Origin: Wolbachia endosymbiont (group B) of Gerris lacustris | GTDB lineage: Bacteria; Pseudomonadota; Alphaproteobacteria; Rickettsiales; Anaplasmataceae | Direction: 5' to 3' | DNA: 64,000 nt | Assembly (NCBI RefSeq): GCF_964028355.1 | Contig: NZ_OZ034761.1 | Coordinates: 1,488,001-1,552,000, forward strand | Shown here: positions 18,594 to 28,350 of the stretch, in pieces | How positions within the stretch are numbered: position 1 is the first letter of the stretch | Layout: every line of letters begins with the position of its first letter | The notes under the pieces: generated by a model | Told to the model about the DNA's origin: nothing | Seen by the model: the letters and a program-made list of their open reading frames with translations, nothing else | Databases searched by the model: none | Translations under genes and position numbers: made by a program

Positions 18594-19663
18594 AATCCAT
18601 GCTGAGTTTTATTCCATTGCTGAGGGTGAATAACAAATTCCCACAAAGCAAAAAAAGCTGCAATACTATGTAGCAGACTATAGACGGGAAAAAATATTGA
18701 TACTATATAAAAATAAAAAGGCATTTTTTGCTGTTTGATAGCTATTATCAAAAAAATCAAGTTAATAACGTATACTACTACAAAATAATATAAAAATAAT
18801 CCGCTTAAAACTTGATTTACTATCAATGAAAGTAACAAAAAAGGAGTAGTGAAAAATATAAAGGCTGAGAAACCAACAAAAAGGTTTAATAGCAAAACTC
18901 CTTTGAGCCCAGTGTGCTTAAAAAGTAATTTTATATTTTTTAAATGAACAATGTAAGTTTGCATATAACCTTTGATCCAGCGTGCTCTTTGCTTGATCCA
19001 AGCAAACACAGTAGTTGGTGATTCTTCCAATGTTTCTGAATCAATAATCCTGGTTTTATATCCCATTTGTGCAAGTCTTAAACCGAGATCAGCATCTTCA
19101 GTTACATTGTAAGCATCCCAAAAAAGCACTTTCTTTAAAATTTCTACTGAAAAATGGTTGCTGCTACCAGCTAAAGGTATTGGCATGTTCATTTTTTGAA
19201 ATCCAGGCAATAAATATTGAAACCAATTCATATATTCTAGAGAAAAGGATTTTGTGAAAAAATTATAATCATAATTATAGTAATTTAATTTCGCCTGTAC
19301 ACAAGCTAACTTTTCGTCACCATTATTAAATTCAATTAGTGCTTTTTTCAACTGCAACGGATCTGGCCTATCATCTGCATCATATATTACCACATACTTT
19401 CCTCTAGCAAAGCTCATAGCATAATTGCATGACTTAGCTTTTGTTCTAGGTAAAAAATGAGGCACTTTTATTACTTCAAAATACTGCGGTAAAGTACATT
19501 TTTCTATAGCTGCTAGCATTTCTTGGTCATCGCTCTCTATCACAAGCTTTACATCTAATTTTGATTTTGGGTAATCCAAACTTTCAATGCTTTCAATCAA
19601 TTGCTCTATCACCGCACTCTCTCTAAAAGCAGGCAACAAAATAGTATATATAGGTTCATCCAT
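18575..19663 (-). CDS. Family 2 glycosyltransferase (membrane, processive type)
   Basis: The 362-residue protein has a GT-A fold: '[20 protein letters not shown]', nucleotide-sugar Asp motif '[11 protein letters not shown]', '[17 protein letters not shown]', and '[14 protein letters not shown]' (the Q-x-x-RW motif of processive enzymes). It ends in three or four membrane helices (residues ~240-345). The acceptor and product are unknown. It lacks the N-terminal region usual for alphaproteobacterial homologues; the separate 162-residue gene 12 nt upstream may supply it. Confidence 0.85.
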   Translation of the reverse strand: MDEPIYTILLPAFRESAVIEQLIESIESLDYPKSKLDVKLVIESDDQEMLAAIEKCTLPQYFEVIKVPHFLPRTKAKSCNYAMSFARGKYVVIYDADDRPDPLQLKKALIEFNNGDEKLACVQAKLNYYNYDYNFFTKSFSLEYMNWFQYLLPGFQKMNMPIPLAGSSNHFSVEILKKVLFWDAYNVTEDADLGLRLAQMGYKTRIIDSETLEESPTTVFAWIKQRARWIKGYMQTYIVHLKNIKLLFKHTGLKGVLLLNLFVGFSAFIFFTTPFLLLSLIVNQVLSGLFLYYFVVVYVINLIFLIIAIKQQKMPFYFYIVSIFFPVYSLLHSIAAFFALWEFVIHPQQWNKTQHGLWKQNL

Positions 19664-19674
19664 CTTATCATAAT

Positions 19675-20163
19675 CTACTTTTTGGTTAGAAATTTTGCGT
19701 AAGCCAAAATTTTAGTTACGAATTTGAATAAAGAACTAGAACATCCGATTATAAATATCAACACCAAAGCAAAATATGCATATTTTTTTGTCAGTGTTAA
19801 AGTCGAAATTATAACAAAAAAAGAGGAAAAAAAGATTGAACTGAGCCTAATGCTTTTAGCTGAAAAATTACGATTCTTATAATATAAGTAGTTACTTGCG
19901 AATTCTGAAATACCAAAGTGCGAGTTAAGAAGATTTAAAATCTGTTCACTATTCGCTTTTATTAATACATATTCAATACCGTAATGAGATTCGACCCAAA
20001 GGTTGATATCTTGGCTTATGTCTTCAACCATAAAAAAAGTAGTATCATTTAATTTTTGCCAAGGAATTATATTAAACCTATAGTAGAAAAGTTTCTCTTG
20101 TTCTTTGCATAAACTAGAATCAAATTTAATTTTTTCTACATTATCAGTTTGAAGTACAGGCAT
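19675..20163 (-). CDS. Membrane protein, probable N-terminal part of the split glycosyltransferase
   Basis: This 162-residue product has a soluble N terminus with 'YYRFNIIPWQKLNDTTFFMV' (resembling the regulatory N-domain found before some GT2 enzymes), then two hydrophobic helices near residues 108-150. It ends 12 nt before the GT2 start, in another frame. In many alphaproteobacteria both parts are one polypeptide (recollection of family architecture, not checked). It could form a complex with the GT2 product, or the pair could result from an old frameshift. Confidence 0.55.
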   Translation of the reverse strand: MPVLQTDNVEKIKFDSSLCKEQEKLFYYRFNIIPWQKLNDTTFFMVEDISQDINLWVESHYGIEYVLIKANSEQILNLLNSHFGISEFASNYLYYKNRNFSAKSIRLSSIFFSSFFVIISTLTLTKKYAYFALVLIFIIGCSSSLFKFVTKILAYAKFLTKK

Positions 20164-20168
20164 TAAAC

Positions 20169-20645
20169 TTAATGCAACTTTTTGCTCAAGTCACGTGAAA
20201 ACGAAGATATAACCTCACTACTACGCTTATCATCTTTACGTTCATGCATTATTTTTTTTACAGCATCAGCAGCTATACTCGCTGTGTTAGCTTGTAAATC
20301 CCCAAGAGCTTTTTCAACTTGGTCAGTAACTTTCTTCAAATTAGAATGGGCATTTTCATCTAACGTTTGATCGAGTTGCTGTCTATTATGCTTAATAATA
20401 CTATTAGCCTTATCAAGTGCTTCATTTATCATTTTGTTAACTTCTGCATCTAATTTTTTGTATTTTTCAGAAGATTTTTTGTAATACTCCAACATATCTT
20501 TTCTGAATTTTTCAGTTTCTTCACTTGAAAACTTGCTTTTGTTACGTTTATTGTTAAGTGCGTTTTTTATTACCTTCCCTAGCAATTTATACGAAAGGAT
20601 AAAACCTACTAAAAAAGCAAGACTGATAACTAGTAATGTAGACAT
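20169..20645 (-). CDS. atpF: ATP synthase F0 subunit b
   Basis: Start chosen at ATG 20645 because AGGG lies 8 nt upstream and the product then begins with the membrane anchor (MSTLLVISLAFLVGFILSY), giving 158 residues. A long charged helix follows, the peripheral stalk that joins the a subunit to F1 delta/alpha. It lies 7 nt after atpF' in the order a-c-b'-b. This gene is highly diverged, as is usual for b subunits. Confidence 0.85.
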   Translation of the reverse strand: MSTLLVISLAFLVGFILSYKLLGKVIKNALNNKRNKSKFSSEETEKFRKDMLEYYKKSSEKYKKLDAEVNKMINEALDKANSIIKHNRQQLDQTLDENAHSNLKKVTDQVEKALGDLQANTASIAADAVKKIMHERKDDKRSSEVISSFSRDLSKKLH

Positions 20646-20652
20646 AAAAACC

Positions 20653-21132
20653 CTAAAATTCTTTGGACACCAAGTCAGCAACAAATTCCTCTTCAATTTC
20701 AGAATTAGTTAACTTAGTGTAGTAAATTAAAGCAATACTAGTAGCCATTTGTTTTAACTCACTAATATACTTAGATTTAAATTTCGCCACTCTTTCTTCA
20801 ACAAGCTTGACTATTTTTTTGTCCTCCTCCCCCAATATACTCTTAACACTCGCTCTCATTTCTTCCACCTGAGCAAGTGCATCATCTATGATTTTTTTTG
20901 CCTGTACTTTAGCTTGATTTAAAGCTGCGTTATACTTGGCAATCTGATCTTCCGTAAACCTTAAAAGGTGAATAGCACTATTAAAAGAATCTAATACTGC
21001 TTTACTCCTAGTGTTTATTATTTCATCTAACTTTGGTAAGAATAAACAACTTACTACAAAAAAAAGTGAAGAGAAAGAAATCAAAAACCAAAAAATTTGA
21101 GAAGAGAAAGTTGAAACATCAAGCTGTGGCAT
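20653..21132 (-). CDS. atpG: ATP synthase F0 subunit b'
   Basis: The 159-residue product begins 'MPQLDVSTFSSQIFWFLISF', the classical b' start, followed by the transmembrane anchor and a long stalk helix with 'LPKLDEIINTRSKAV'. Alphaproteobacteria have two different b-type subunits that heterodimerise. It follows atpE by 3 nt. The symbol atpG (or atpF') is used for b' in this group. Confidence 0.9.
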   Translation of the reverse strand: MPQLDVSTFSSQIFWFLISFSSLFFVVSCLFLPKLDEIINTRSKAVLDSFNSAIHLLRFTEDQIAKYNAALNQAKVQAKKIIDDALAQVEEMRASVKSILGEEDKKIVKLVEERVAKFKSKYISELKQMATSIALIYYTKLTNSEIEEEFVADLVSKEF

Positions 21133-21135
21133 CTG

Positions 21136-21363
21136 TTAAGCAGCAAATATTAATAACATTGCAAGTACAAACGCAAGCAACCCCATGATTTCAACCATGG
21201 CAGCACCAATATAAACGTAACTTTTCATTTTACCTTCTGACTCAGGGTTTCTCGCAATCCCATTTAACATAGCAGAGAAGATATTAGCTATACCTAAACC
21301 AGCACCGAGCATTCCAAATACAGCCAAACCAATTGCTATAAATTTTAAAGCCACTAAATCCAT
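21136..21363 (-). CDS. atpE: ATP synthase F0 subunit c
   Basis: The 75-residue hairpin of two hydrophobic helices has the polar loop 'NGIARNPESEGKM' and the proton-carrying glutamate in 'GAAMVEIMGLLAF'. It forms the rotor ring. Confidence 0.97.
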   Translation of the reverse strand: MDLVALKFIAIGLAVFGMLGAGLGIANIFSAMLNGIARNPESEGKMKSYVYIGAAMVEIMGLLAFVLAMLLIFAA

Positions 21364-21422
21364 ATATTACCTTTAACTATTTCTTTATAATATAATTGTA
21401 AAATATTCTGCAAGGAAGTCAA

Positions 21423-22148
21423 TTACTTTACTGCATCTGACAAATATACACATGTTAATATAGTAAATATATAAGCTTGCAAAACTGCAACAAATACTTC
21501 AAATCCTATTAGTGCAATTATAAACAAAAAAGGTGCAGGTGTAAAAAATATGTTCATATTTACGATAAATCCTGCTATCACTTTAATGATCGTATGACCC
21601 GCAATCATATTTGCTGCAAGCCTTATTGATAGGCTAATCGGTCTTACTAAATAAGCAAATAACTTAATAATAATTATTATAGGCGCAAGCCACGAAGGAG
21701 TTCCTTTTGGTAGCAATATGCGCAAAAATCCTACTCCTCTTTCCTTAAACCCAACAATCGTTATATAAATAAAAGCCACCATCGACAAAGCAAAAGTGAC
21801 TATTACATGACTTGTGACCGTGAAACTATAAGGCAGAACACCAACTAAATTACATGATAAAATGAAAATAAATACTGTAAATATCAATGGAATATGTTTT
21901 AGACTCTTACTTCCAGTGTTATTTTCTATTATTGAAATAACAAAATCATATACATATTCAACTGCGGCCTGCAAATATCCTGGTATTACTGCCCCTTTTC
22001 TTACTCCAAGAAGCAAAAATAGTACCATCAATATTACCGAAATCATCATAAAAAGAGATGAGTTGGTAAAGCTTATGTCATACCCAAATAACTTTGGTAG
22101 TTCTATTATTGTATATACTTTAAATTGTTCTAGCGGATTTAACGCCAC
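21423..22148 (-). CDS. atpB: ATP synthase F0 subunit a
   Basis: I chose GTG 22148, which has AGGG 8 nt upstream and gives 241 residues starting '[18 protein letters not shown]'; a longer frame starts at 22211 but overlaps the promoter. The essential arginine lies in '[15 protein letters not shown]', and five to six helices span the membrane. First gene of the F0 cluster atpB-atpE-atpF'-atpF; F1 genes are elsewhere, as is usual in Rickettsiales. Confidence 0.95.
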   Translation of the reverse strand: MALNPLEQFKVYTIIELPKLFGYDISFTNSSLFMMISVILMVLFLLLGVRKGAVIPGYLQAAVEYVYDFVISIIENNTGSKSLKHIPLIFTVFIFILSCNLVGVLPYSFTVTSHVIVTFALSMVAFIYITIVGFKERGVGFLRILLPKGTPSWLAPIIIIIKLFAYLVRPISLSIRLAANMIAGHTIIKVIAGFIVNMNIFFTPAPFLFIIALIGFEVFVAVLQAYIFTILTCVYLSDAVK

Positions 22149-22182
22149 TTTTACCCTATGTAATAAAACTGCAACAGTAAAT

Positions 22183-22211
22183 AAAGTATAAATTTTATAG
22201 TATAAAGTCAA
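22183..22211 (-). promoter_or_regulatory. Candidate promoter of the F0 operon
   Basis: TTGACT (22211-22206) and TACTTT (22188-22183) with a 17-bp spacer, ~35 bp before the GTG start of atpB. Confidence 0.5.
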
Positions 22212-22227
22212 GAATTAAGATTATGTA

Positions 22228-22258
22228 GGCTCTATGTTTGTGTATAGAGCCCTTTTTA
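22228..22258. terminator. Stem-loop between atpB and the 134-residue gene
   Basis: GGCTCTAT and ATAGAGCC form an 8-bp perfect stem with an 8-nt loop. A T-run (CTTTTTATTT) follows on the plus side. The gene that needs a terminator is on the minus strand, where no T-run follows, so its polarity is unclear. Confidence 0.5.
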
Positions 22259-22259
22259 T

Positions 22260-22664
22260 TTATTTTACCTTTAGGCCATAAGCTTTTGCCTTATTTTTGA
22301 CCTTTACAGCATTTCCTTCAGTATCAGCTTCAAATTCCACTCTTGCAGTAACAAGTTTATCATTTTCACGATCAAACTCTACTTTCTTGATAACTAGATT
22401 ACTTTCAAAAATATCACTAAATTGCTCTGCCAAATCGGGACCATAATAATCATAATATTTAATAAATTCTAAAGAAGAATTATCCACTTCACCTGAATCT
22501 TGATCAAAAGAACGATCATAATTTATCACTACAGCATCCTTACCTTGCATTGCTGTTACTTGCAGGTCCGTACCTTCATGGTCGGGATGAGCATAAAAAT
22601 TAAAATTCATCTCGCCATCATTGCTATCTGTTGGTTGAAATTCAAATGCTATTGTATTATCCAT
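22260..22664 (-). CDS. Small acidic hypothetical protein (134 residues)
   Basis: Not recognised. Start at ATG 22664 (MDNTIAFEF) with TAGGT upstream; the frame extends further but with low-complexity Tyr/Asn codons. The protein is acidic, has no signal peptide or membrane segment, and alternates beta-prone and charged segments (DLQVTAMQGKDAVVINYD; TARVEFEADTEGNAVKVK). It is divergent from another small acidic gene at 22822, sharing a 157-bp A+T-rich intergenic region. Confidence 0.65.
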   Translation of the reverse strand: MDNTIAFEFQPTDSNDGEMNFNFYAHPDHEGTDLQVTAMQGKDAVVINYDRSFDQDSGEVDNSSLEFIKYYDYYGPDLAEQFSDIFESNLVIKKVEFDRENDKLVTARVEFEADTEGNAVKVKNKAKAYGLKVK

Positions 22665-22770
22665 ATTAATACCTACATAATTAAAATCATTATTATAATA
22701 ATAGTATATCAAGAAAGTATATAATTAATAAGATATAATTATAGTTAGCTACCAACTTTACTTTAAATTC

Positions 22771-22799
22771 TTGACTTAATATCTTATTTTAACTATAAT
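22771..22799 (+). promoter_or_regulatory. Strong promoter for the 89-residue gene
   Basis: TTGACT (22771-22776), 17-bp spacer, perfect TATAAT (22794-22799), 22 bp before the ATG with GAGGC as ribosome-binding site. It leaves only a very short 5' leader. Confidence 0.65.
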
Positions 22800-22821
22800 T
22801 TAATTTTAATATGAGGCAATT

Positions 22822-23091
22822 ATGAACGAAATAGATTTTACTAATCCACCTTTAAATTTAGAACAGGAATGTAGCAACGGTTATGTCAAGTTTACAGATT
22901 ATTCTGCTAATCCAGACACTGGTCTTTTCCACATGGCAGGTGAAATGCTAGATGAAAACCATGATATTATAGGAAATTTCACCGGCGATGCTTACATTTA
23001 TAATTTCCATATAGATGATCACAATATGAATATTCAACTCTGCATGGAGATGGATTGTAAAGGTGATATAAACAAAATCCTTTCTTTGTAG
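22822..23091 (+). CDS. Small acidic hypothetical protein (89 residues)
   Basis: Not recognised. The protein has many Asp/Asn residues and a low pI, with 'FTDYSANPDTGLFHMAGEML' and 'HIDDHNMNIQLCMEM', and no membrane segment or signal peptide. It has its own near-consensus promoter, a ribosome-binding site (ATGAGGCAATT), and a downstream stem-loop at 23096-23135, so it looks like an independent single-gene transcription unit. Confidence 0.65.
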   Translation: MNEIDFTNPPLNLEQECSNGYVKFTDYSANPDTGLFHMAGEMLDENHDIIGNFTGDAYIYNFHIDDHNMNIQLCMEMDCKGDINKILSL

Positions 23092-23095
23092 AAAA

Positions 23096-23135
23096 AGTAG
23101 GCTTCTCCTTCGTTTTTTACAATAGAGAAGCTACT
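23096..23135 (+). terminator. Stem-loop after the 89-residue gene
   Basis: AGTAG(G)CTTCTC pairs with GAGAAGCTACT across an ~17-nt loop with one bulged G. There is no clear T-run after it. Confidence 0.4.
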
Positions 23136-23201
23136 CACTACAACAAGCTTTAAAATCATTATATTTTACATTACAATAAATTTTTGTTTCTTGTTAGATA
23201 G

Positions 23202-25541
23202 ATGAAATTCACATTATCTTGGTTATTAGATCATCTAGAAACAAGCGCTAGTTTAGAAGAAATTACTGATAAGCTAACTCATATAGGGCTGGAAGTAGAA
23301 GATGTGGTCAACAATACCAAATTAGCTGGGTTTATTGTTGCAGAAATATTAGAAATCGCACCTCATCCAGATGCTGATAAACTAAAGCTATGCAAAGTAA
23401 ATGATGGAAGTAAAGTTCTGCAGATGGTCTGCGGAGCAAAAAATGTTAGAGAAGGCATGAAAACTGTACTTGCATCTCTTGGTAGCACATTACCAGAAAA
23501 TGACTTCACAATTAAGCCTGCAAAAATACGAGGAGTGTTAAGTGAAGGGATGCTCTGTTCTGCTTTCGAACTTGCACTGACTCAAGATGAAAGTGAAGGA
23601 ATAATCGAGCTTTCTGATGATTATAAAACAGGAGATAAATTTTTTAATTGCGATCCTGTAATTGACATAAACATCACTCCAAATCGTGGAGATTGCTTAG
23701 GCGTTTATGGAATAGCACGTGATCTAGCAGCAACTGGAATTGGGACACTCAAGACTTTAAGCGTTCCACAACTTACCTATTCTATGGCCTCACCAATAAA
23801 CGTCAAAGTCATCGATGGGGAGAGTTTTATTAGTGGAATATACATTGCCAATGTAAAAAATAAAGAGAGCCCAAAATGGTTAAAAGACAGACTAGAATCG
23901 ATAGGAATGCGCTCCATTTCTGCAATAGTTGATATTACTAATTACATCATGATATCCTTTGGCCGCCCAATGCATGCATATAATGCAAAGAAAATAGAAG
24001 GAGAGCTCATAGTACGCAAAGCAAACGACGGAGAAAAATTTATTGGTTTAAATGATAAAGAATACTCATTAAACAAAAACATAAGCGTTATTTCTGATGA
24101 TAAAAATGTTCATGCAATTGCTGGAATTATGGGCAGTAAATACAGTGAATGCACTCTTGAAACTACTGATATCTTTCTAGAGTCTGCCTGGTTTGACCCT
24201 ATCTCTATCACTAAATCTTCAAGGCAGCTAAGCATCTCCACAGACTCAAGTTACAGATTTGCACGTTCAGTTAACCCTGATTTTACCCTTGATGGACTCA
24301 ATCTTGCAGCCAAAATGATTTTGGATTTATGTGGTGGAGAAGTGTCAAGCGTAGTGTCTGCTGGCAATCTGAATAAGGCTGATACCAAGATAAATTTTGA
24401 TTATCAGAATGCAAACAAACTTGGAAGTGTATCTGCATCACCTGATGAAGTACTCAATATTTTAACAAAATTAGGGTTTAGTATTGATAAAAGAACTGAA
24501 AATAATTGGAGCGTACAGATACCAAGCTGGAGGCCAGACGTAACTATACCTGCTGACTTAGTTGAAGAGGTAGTAAGAATATACGGCTATGATAAAATAA
24601 AGGAAGAGCCACTAGCAGAAGACGTTACAGTAGAAGCAGATACACAAGATGATTTGCGTATTTTGATGACAAGCAGAGGGTTTCATGAAGTGATAACTTG
24701 GTCTTTTATGAGTGAATCAATAGCTGAAAAATTTGGTTACTCGGATAAATTATTTATTATCGACAACCCATTTAATAATGACTTTAATATAATGAGACCA
24801 AGCGTCATACCAAATTTGTTGAAAGTTACTGCAGATAATACTGCCCATGGCATACCTGATCTTGCAATTTTTGAAATTGGACCAATTTACAATGGTGAAG
24901 CTCAGTCTAAGTACGTTTTAAGTGGAATTAGATCAGGAAATGATTTGCCACGAAACCATTATAACACTGATAGAAAAGTAGATGTTTTTGACGCAAAGGC
25001 TGATCTCATAATGGCTTTGGAATTTTTGAATATCAACTGTGATAATTTAATGATAGAGAGAGCAAAAAAAGAATATTATCACCCAGGAAAGTCAGGCACC
25101 TTATCTTTTAGAAGTAAAATAGTTGGTTATTTTGGGGAATTGCATCCGAGTATATTGGATTTTTTTAACATCAAACAAAAAGTTGTAGCCTTTGAATTAA
25201 TATTAGAAAATATTGGAAATTTACCTATAAGTAAGAAAAAATTTATCGATTATAAATATCAAAGTGCAAAGCGCGATTTTGCGTTTATTGTGAGTAAAGA
25301 CATAGTAGTAGGTAGTATAATCAATATGGTAAAAAAAAGCTCAGAGCTCATCACAGAAGTTTTGATATTTGATGTATATCATGGAAACAACATAGAGGCG
25401 AATAAGATGTCCATCGCATTTTCAGTTACTTTCTGCTCTCCAACTCACACTTTAACTGAAGAGGAAATTCAAAAAGAATCAAATATGATAGTCAACTTAG
25501 TGTGTGAAAATACCGAAGGAACTTTTAGAGCTCATCATTAA
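23202..25541 (+). CDS. pheT: Phenylalanyl-tRNA synthetase beta subunit
   Basis: The 779-residue subunit has the usual domains: the tRNA-binding EMAP-like domain (residues ~39-150, '[20 protein letters not shown]'), the B3/4 editing domain (~210-380), the B5 domain (~400-470, with '[20 protein letters not shown]'), and the C-terminal FDX-ACB anticodon-binding domain ('[12 protein letters not shown]'). pheS is not adjacent. The 3' end overlaps the convergent 917-residue gene by 4 nt. Confidence 0.97.
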   Translation: MKFTLSWLLDHLETSASLEEITDKLTHIGLEVEDVVNNTKLAGFIVAEILEIAPHPDADKLKLCKVNDGSKVLQMVCGAKNVREGMKTVLASLGSTLPENDFTIKPAKIRGVLSEGMLCSAFELALTQDESEGIIELSDDYKTGDKFFNCDPVIDINITPNRGDCLGVYGIARDLAATGIGTLKTLSVPQLTYSMASPINVKVIDGESFISGIYIANVKNKESPKWLKDRLESIGMRSISAIVDITNYIMISFGRPMHAYNAKKIEGELIVRKANDGEKFIGLNDKEYSLNKNISVISDDKNVHAIAGIMGSKYSECTLETTDIFLESAWFDPISITKSSRQLSISTDSSYRFARSVNPDFTLDGLNLAAKMILDLCGGEVSSVVSAGNLNKADTKINFDYQNANKLGSVSASPDEVLNILTKLGFSIDKRTENNWSVQIPSWRPDVTIPADLVEEVVRIYGYDKIKEEPLAEDVTVEADTQDDLRILMTSRGFHEVITWSFMSESIAEKFGYSDKLFIIDNPFNNDFNIMRPSVIPNLLKVTADNTAHGIPDLAIFEIGPIYNGEAQSKYVLSGIRSGNDLPRNHYNTDRKVDVFDAKADLIMALEFLNINCDNLMIERAKKEYYHPGKSGTLSFRSKIVGYFGELHPSILDFFNIKQKVVAFELILENIGNLPISKKKFIDYKYQSAKRDFAFIVSKDIVVGSIINMVKKSSELITEVLIFDVYHGNNIEANKMSIAFSVTFCSPTHTLTEEEIQKESNMIVNLVCENTEGTFRAHH

Positions 25542-28291
25542 ACTGTAATCACAGTTCCCTGATTTTGCTGTGTCACGTTTACTTCATCCAATCTATTCTC
25601 TATCTTGAATTCAATATCCTTAAAAAATCTATCCCACATTCCATGCAAATGCTCTTCTACTTTAGGCCAGACATCATTTTTAAATGTCGTTCCATCATCA
25701 GAAAATAAATTACCTAAAAAAACTCCTATTTCTTCATAACTTGATTGAAAATGTTGAAGAAATGTCTCTACTTCCTTATGAGTATCATGTGCCTCACTCA
25801 ATGCTTTCCCTTCTGTGCTATTATCTTTGTTTACAGCTGACCATCCAATCACATTATAATTAAAAACAACTTTGAGAGAGTTACAAATCCTCCACAAACC
25901 ACTCTCATTATCTTTTGGTACATTATTTACTATATTTTCCACCAACCTATTTATTAAAGGAGACAATAAATCTTGACAAAAGTGTTTGATATTATTTTTT
26001 ATTTTAATAATAGGAGTTTTTATGCACTTTTCTACCAAATAGTACTCAAGTTCTACTTTCTCTAGCAACTTCTTAATTGCTTCTTCATCAAAAATTTCAT
26101 GCTCGAACGCCTCCAGTAAATCATCTTCTATTATTGCAAATTTTATTTTTTCACGAGATTCTAGCTCTTCTCTATAATTATTTTTTGTTTTTTCATTTAT
26201 CAATAATCCTTCTTTTTCTAATTTTAACTGTTCTAATGCTTTTAGAATTTCTTGGTTATGTTTCAAACATAACTCTATTAACTCCACACTTGGAGATCCC
26301 TTTTCTTTACTATTTTTCTCAACATTCAAATTCTTATTCTGCTTTTCTATTATTTCCTTCAATCTCACAGGATACGTTAAATATCCTCCAATTTTCTCCC
26401 GATAAGAAACAATCTTGTTTACTAGACGTTTTTCACCTTCTCCATTGAATAGCATGTCCTTATTATCTTCTACATTCTTTATACTTTCCCCTTGCTTTTC
26501 AAATAACTCTTGAATTCTACATCTTGTTATTTCTAAATACATCTTTTCTACAAAGTCATTCATTTTATCCGAAGTCTTTGTTTTATTTAATTCACTCAGA
26601 TCTTCTGCTAAAAACTGCTTTATTTTGTTATCTGACTTACTTAGTAGAGTTTGAATAGTCCTTATTCTCGATTCTACTAGCCTTTTCTCAACCTCTTGAT
26701 CATTATATTCGAATTTAAAAAGATCTTCTAATTTCCTTTTTAAATCATCATCTGTTAAGTTATTTTTTCCTTCATCATATATTGCTTTCAATTTTTCACG
26801 TATCCCAGTATATCTTACTTGTCCTTGTTTTTTTAAATCTTTAATTCTTTTTTTAGCATTACTTAGGGCTTCCTTTGTTTCTTGAGGATGCGTATGATTA
26901 TAAACATAAATGATTGCACTCTTATCTGTTTTCTCTTTTTGTATAAGCCGCTCCCATCTTGCTTTAAATACAGGAAGTGCATCATCACTTATATCACCTA
27001 CTTTCATAAGGGACTCTAGCCGATCACCTTCATCAGTCAAATTAAGTGACTCCTTTATTTTTAGTTCTTTCAAATCTTTGATTATCACTTCTTTCTCATT
27101 TGGTAATTCCTTACCTTGGCTCTCCAACTCTTGTTTAACTAATATATCTCTTAGCGCATCTTTTAATGAAAAATCTTTTTTTCTTTTTTGTGCAAATTTA
27201 ATTGCTTGTATAAAAGCAACTTGATAAGCATTTTCTATTAAGTGAGTTGTCAACTTAGAATCTATACTATCCACCACTTTCAACCTAAACCCGTTCAACA
27301 ATGCCTTCATCTTATCATATGTAATCTCTTTTTTTTCTAGCTTCATCAATTCTTCCATAGCTTTTGCAAATTCTTGAATGGAAGTCGCAAGCACATCATT
27401 GATTTCATTGCGTAAGGGCTTAAGACCATTTTTTAAATTGATGTTAGTTGACAATTTCAGTACGATATTATGCTCTGAATCCCACGTTACACTAAACCAT
27501 TTATTATTTTCATTCTCACATAAGTCTCTAAGTAATTGTTTAAATTGTGGTGGAAACTTTATTTCCATATCATATGCAATGCTTGATCCAGAAATTTCCG
27601 TTTCATGAAAAGATACCTCAATATTTTGGTGCTCATTAGAATACCGCCCCATACTTATTTTAAGAGTAGCAACTAAAGAATGAGATAAATCTCTATTTAA
27701 AAGATAAAAAGTAGCTAAAGCAATTGTTGCAGGAACAACCAAAGTTACAAGTACCGTCACATTAACAAAAATTGCTATTGCAGCAAGAACACCATATGCT
27801 AATCTTTTTGGTACACCTGTTTCACTCTTTTTTGTCTTATCCCCTCCTACACCTTCTTGTGTCTTGCTATTTGCTTTAAATCTACTGTATATGACTAACC
27901 CCAGCGCAGTAAAAGCAATATAAGGGAGCATTAAGACTGACAGAGCTAAATTTAATACTTTCTTCTCTGGGCAAGCTCTGTTTATCTCTTTCAATATTTC
28001 GCTTGACATATTATACCAGGAGGTAAAAAAGCCAGAGTCATAATCTTTATAATGAAATATACTCAGTGGAACATTAAAAGCAGCTATTTGTTTAGTTTGC
28101 TCACTTACAGCATCAAAAAACTCTTCCTCCTCTTCTGAAGTAGCAAGACCTAAATCATTGCCTTCTTCTACATTAGAAACATCTTCCATAGCATCAAAAA
28201 ACTCTTCTTCCTCTTCCAAAATAGCAATGGGCTCTTTTTTAGAGAAATCACGATTATTATTTAAATCAACAATTGTAACAACTTGATTCAT
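25538..28291 (-). CDS. Large charged protein with bilobed membrane hairpin, candidate host-interaction protein
   Basis: No family recognised. The 917 residues have an acidic N terminus with a duplicated motif (EEEEEFFDA near residues 27 and 54), then two close hydrophobic lobes (near residues 108-132 and 167-198, e.g. '[20 protein letters not shown]' and '[15 protein letters not shown]') separated by a basic loop, then ~700 residues of Lys/Glu-rich helical, coiled-coil-like sequence. There is no signal peptide. A bilobed hydrophobic domain with long cytosolic-type tails resembles vacuole-membrane inclusion proteins of other intracellular bacteria (analogy only). It has no operon partner. Confidence 0.75.
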   Translation of the reverse strand: MNQVVTIVDLNNNRDFSKKEPIAILEEEEEFFDAMEDVSNVEEGNDLGLATSEEEEEFFDAVSEQTKQIAAFNVPLSIFHYKDYDSGFFTSWYNMSSEILKEINRACPEKKVLNLALSVLMLPYIAFTALGLVIYSRFKANSKTQEGVGGDKTKKSETGVPKRLAYGVLAAIAIFVNVTVLVTLVVPATIALATFYLLNRDLSHSLVATLKISMGRYSNEHQNIEVSFHETEISGSSIAYDMEIKFPPQFKQLLRDLCENENNKWFSVTWDSEHNIVLKLSTNINLKNGLKPLRNEINDVLATSIQEFAKAMEELMKLEKKEITYDKMKALLNGFRLKVVDSIDSKLTTHLIENAYQVAFIQAIKFAQKRKKDFSLKDALRDILVKQELESQGKELPNEKEVIIKDLKELKIKESLNLTDEGDRLESLMKVGDISDDALPVFKARWERLIQKEKTDKSAIIYVYNHTHPQETKEALSNAKKRIKDLKKQGQVRYTGIREKLKAIYDEGKNNLTDDDLKRKLEDLFKFEYNDQEVEKRLVESRIRTIQTLLSKSDNKIKQFLAEDLSELNKTKTSDKMNDFVEKMYLEITRCRIQELFEKQGESIKNVEDNKDMLFNGEGEKRLVNKIVSYREKIGGYLTYPVRLKEIIEKQNKNLNVEKNSKEKGSPSVELIELCLKHNQEILKALEQLKLEKEGLLINEKTKNNYREELESREKIKFAIIEDDLLEAFEHEIFDEEAIKKLLEKVELEYYLVEKCIKTPIIKIKNNIKHFCQDLLSPLINRLVENIVNNVPKDNESGLWRICNSLKVVFNYNVIGWSAVNKDNSTEGKALSEAHDTHKEVETFLQHFQSSYEEIGVFLGNLFSDDGTTFKNDVWPKVEEHLHGMWDRFFKDIEFKIENRLDEVNVTQQNQGTVITV

Positions 28292-28350
28292 ATTATCACT
28301 CTACCTAAAGCAATCTAAGTGTAGCATAAGTATCGGTGATTTGCAATTTT

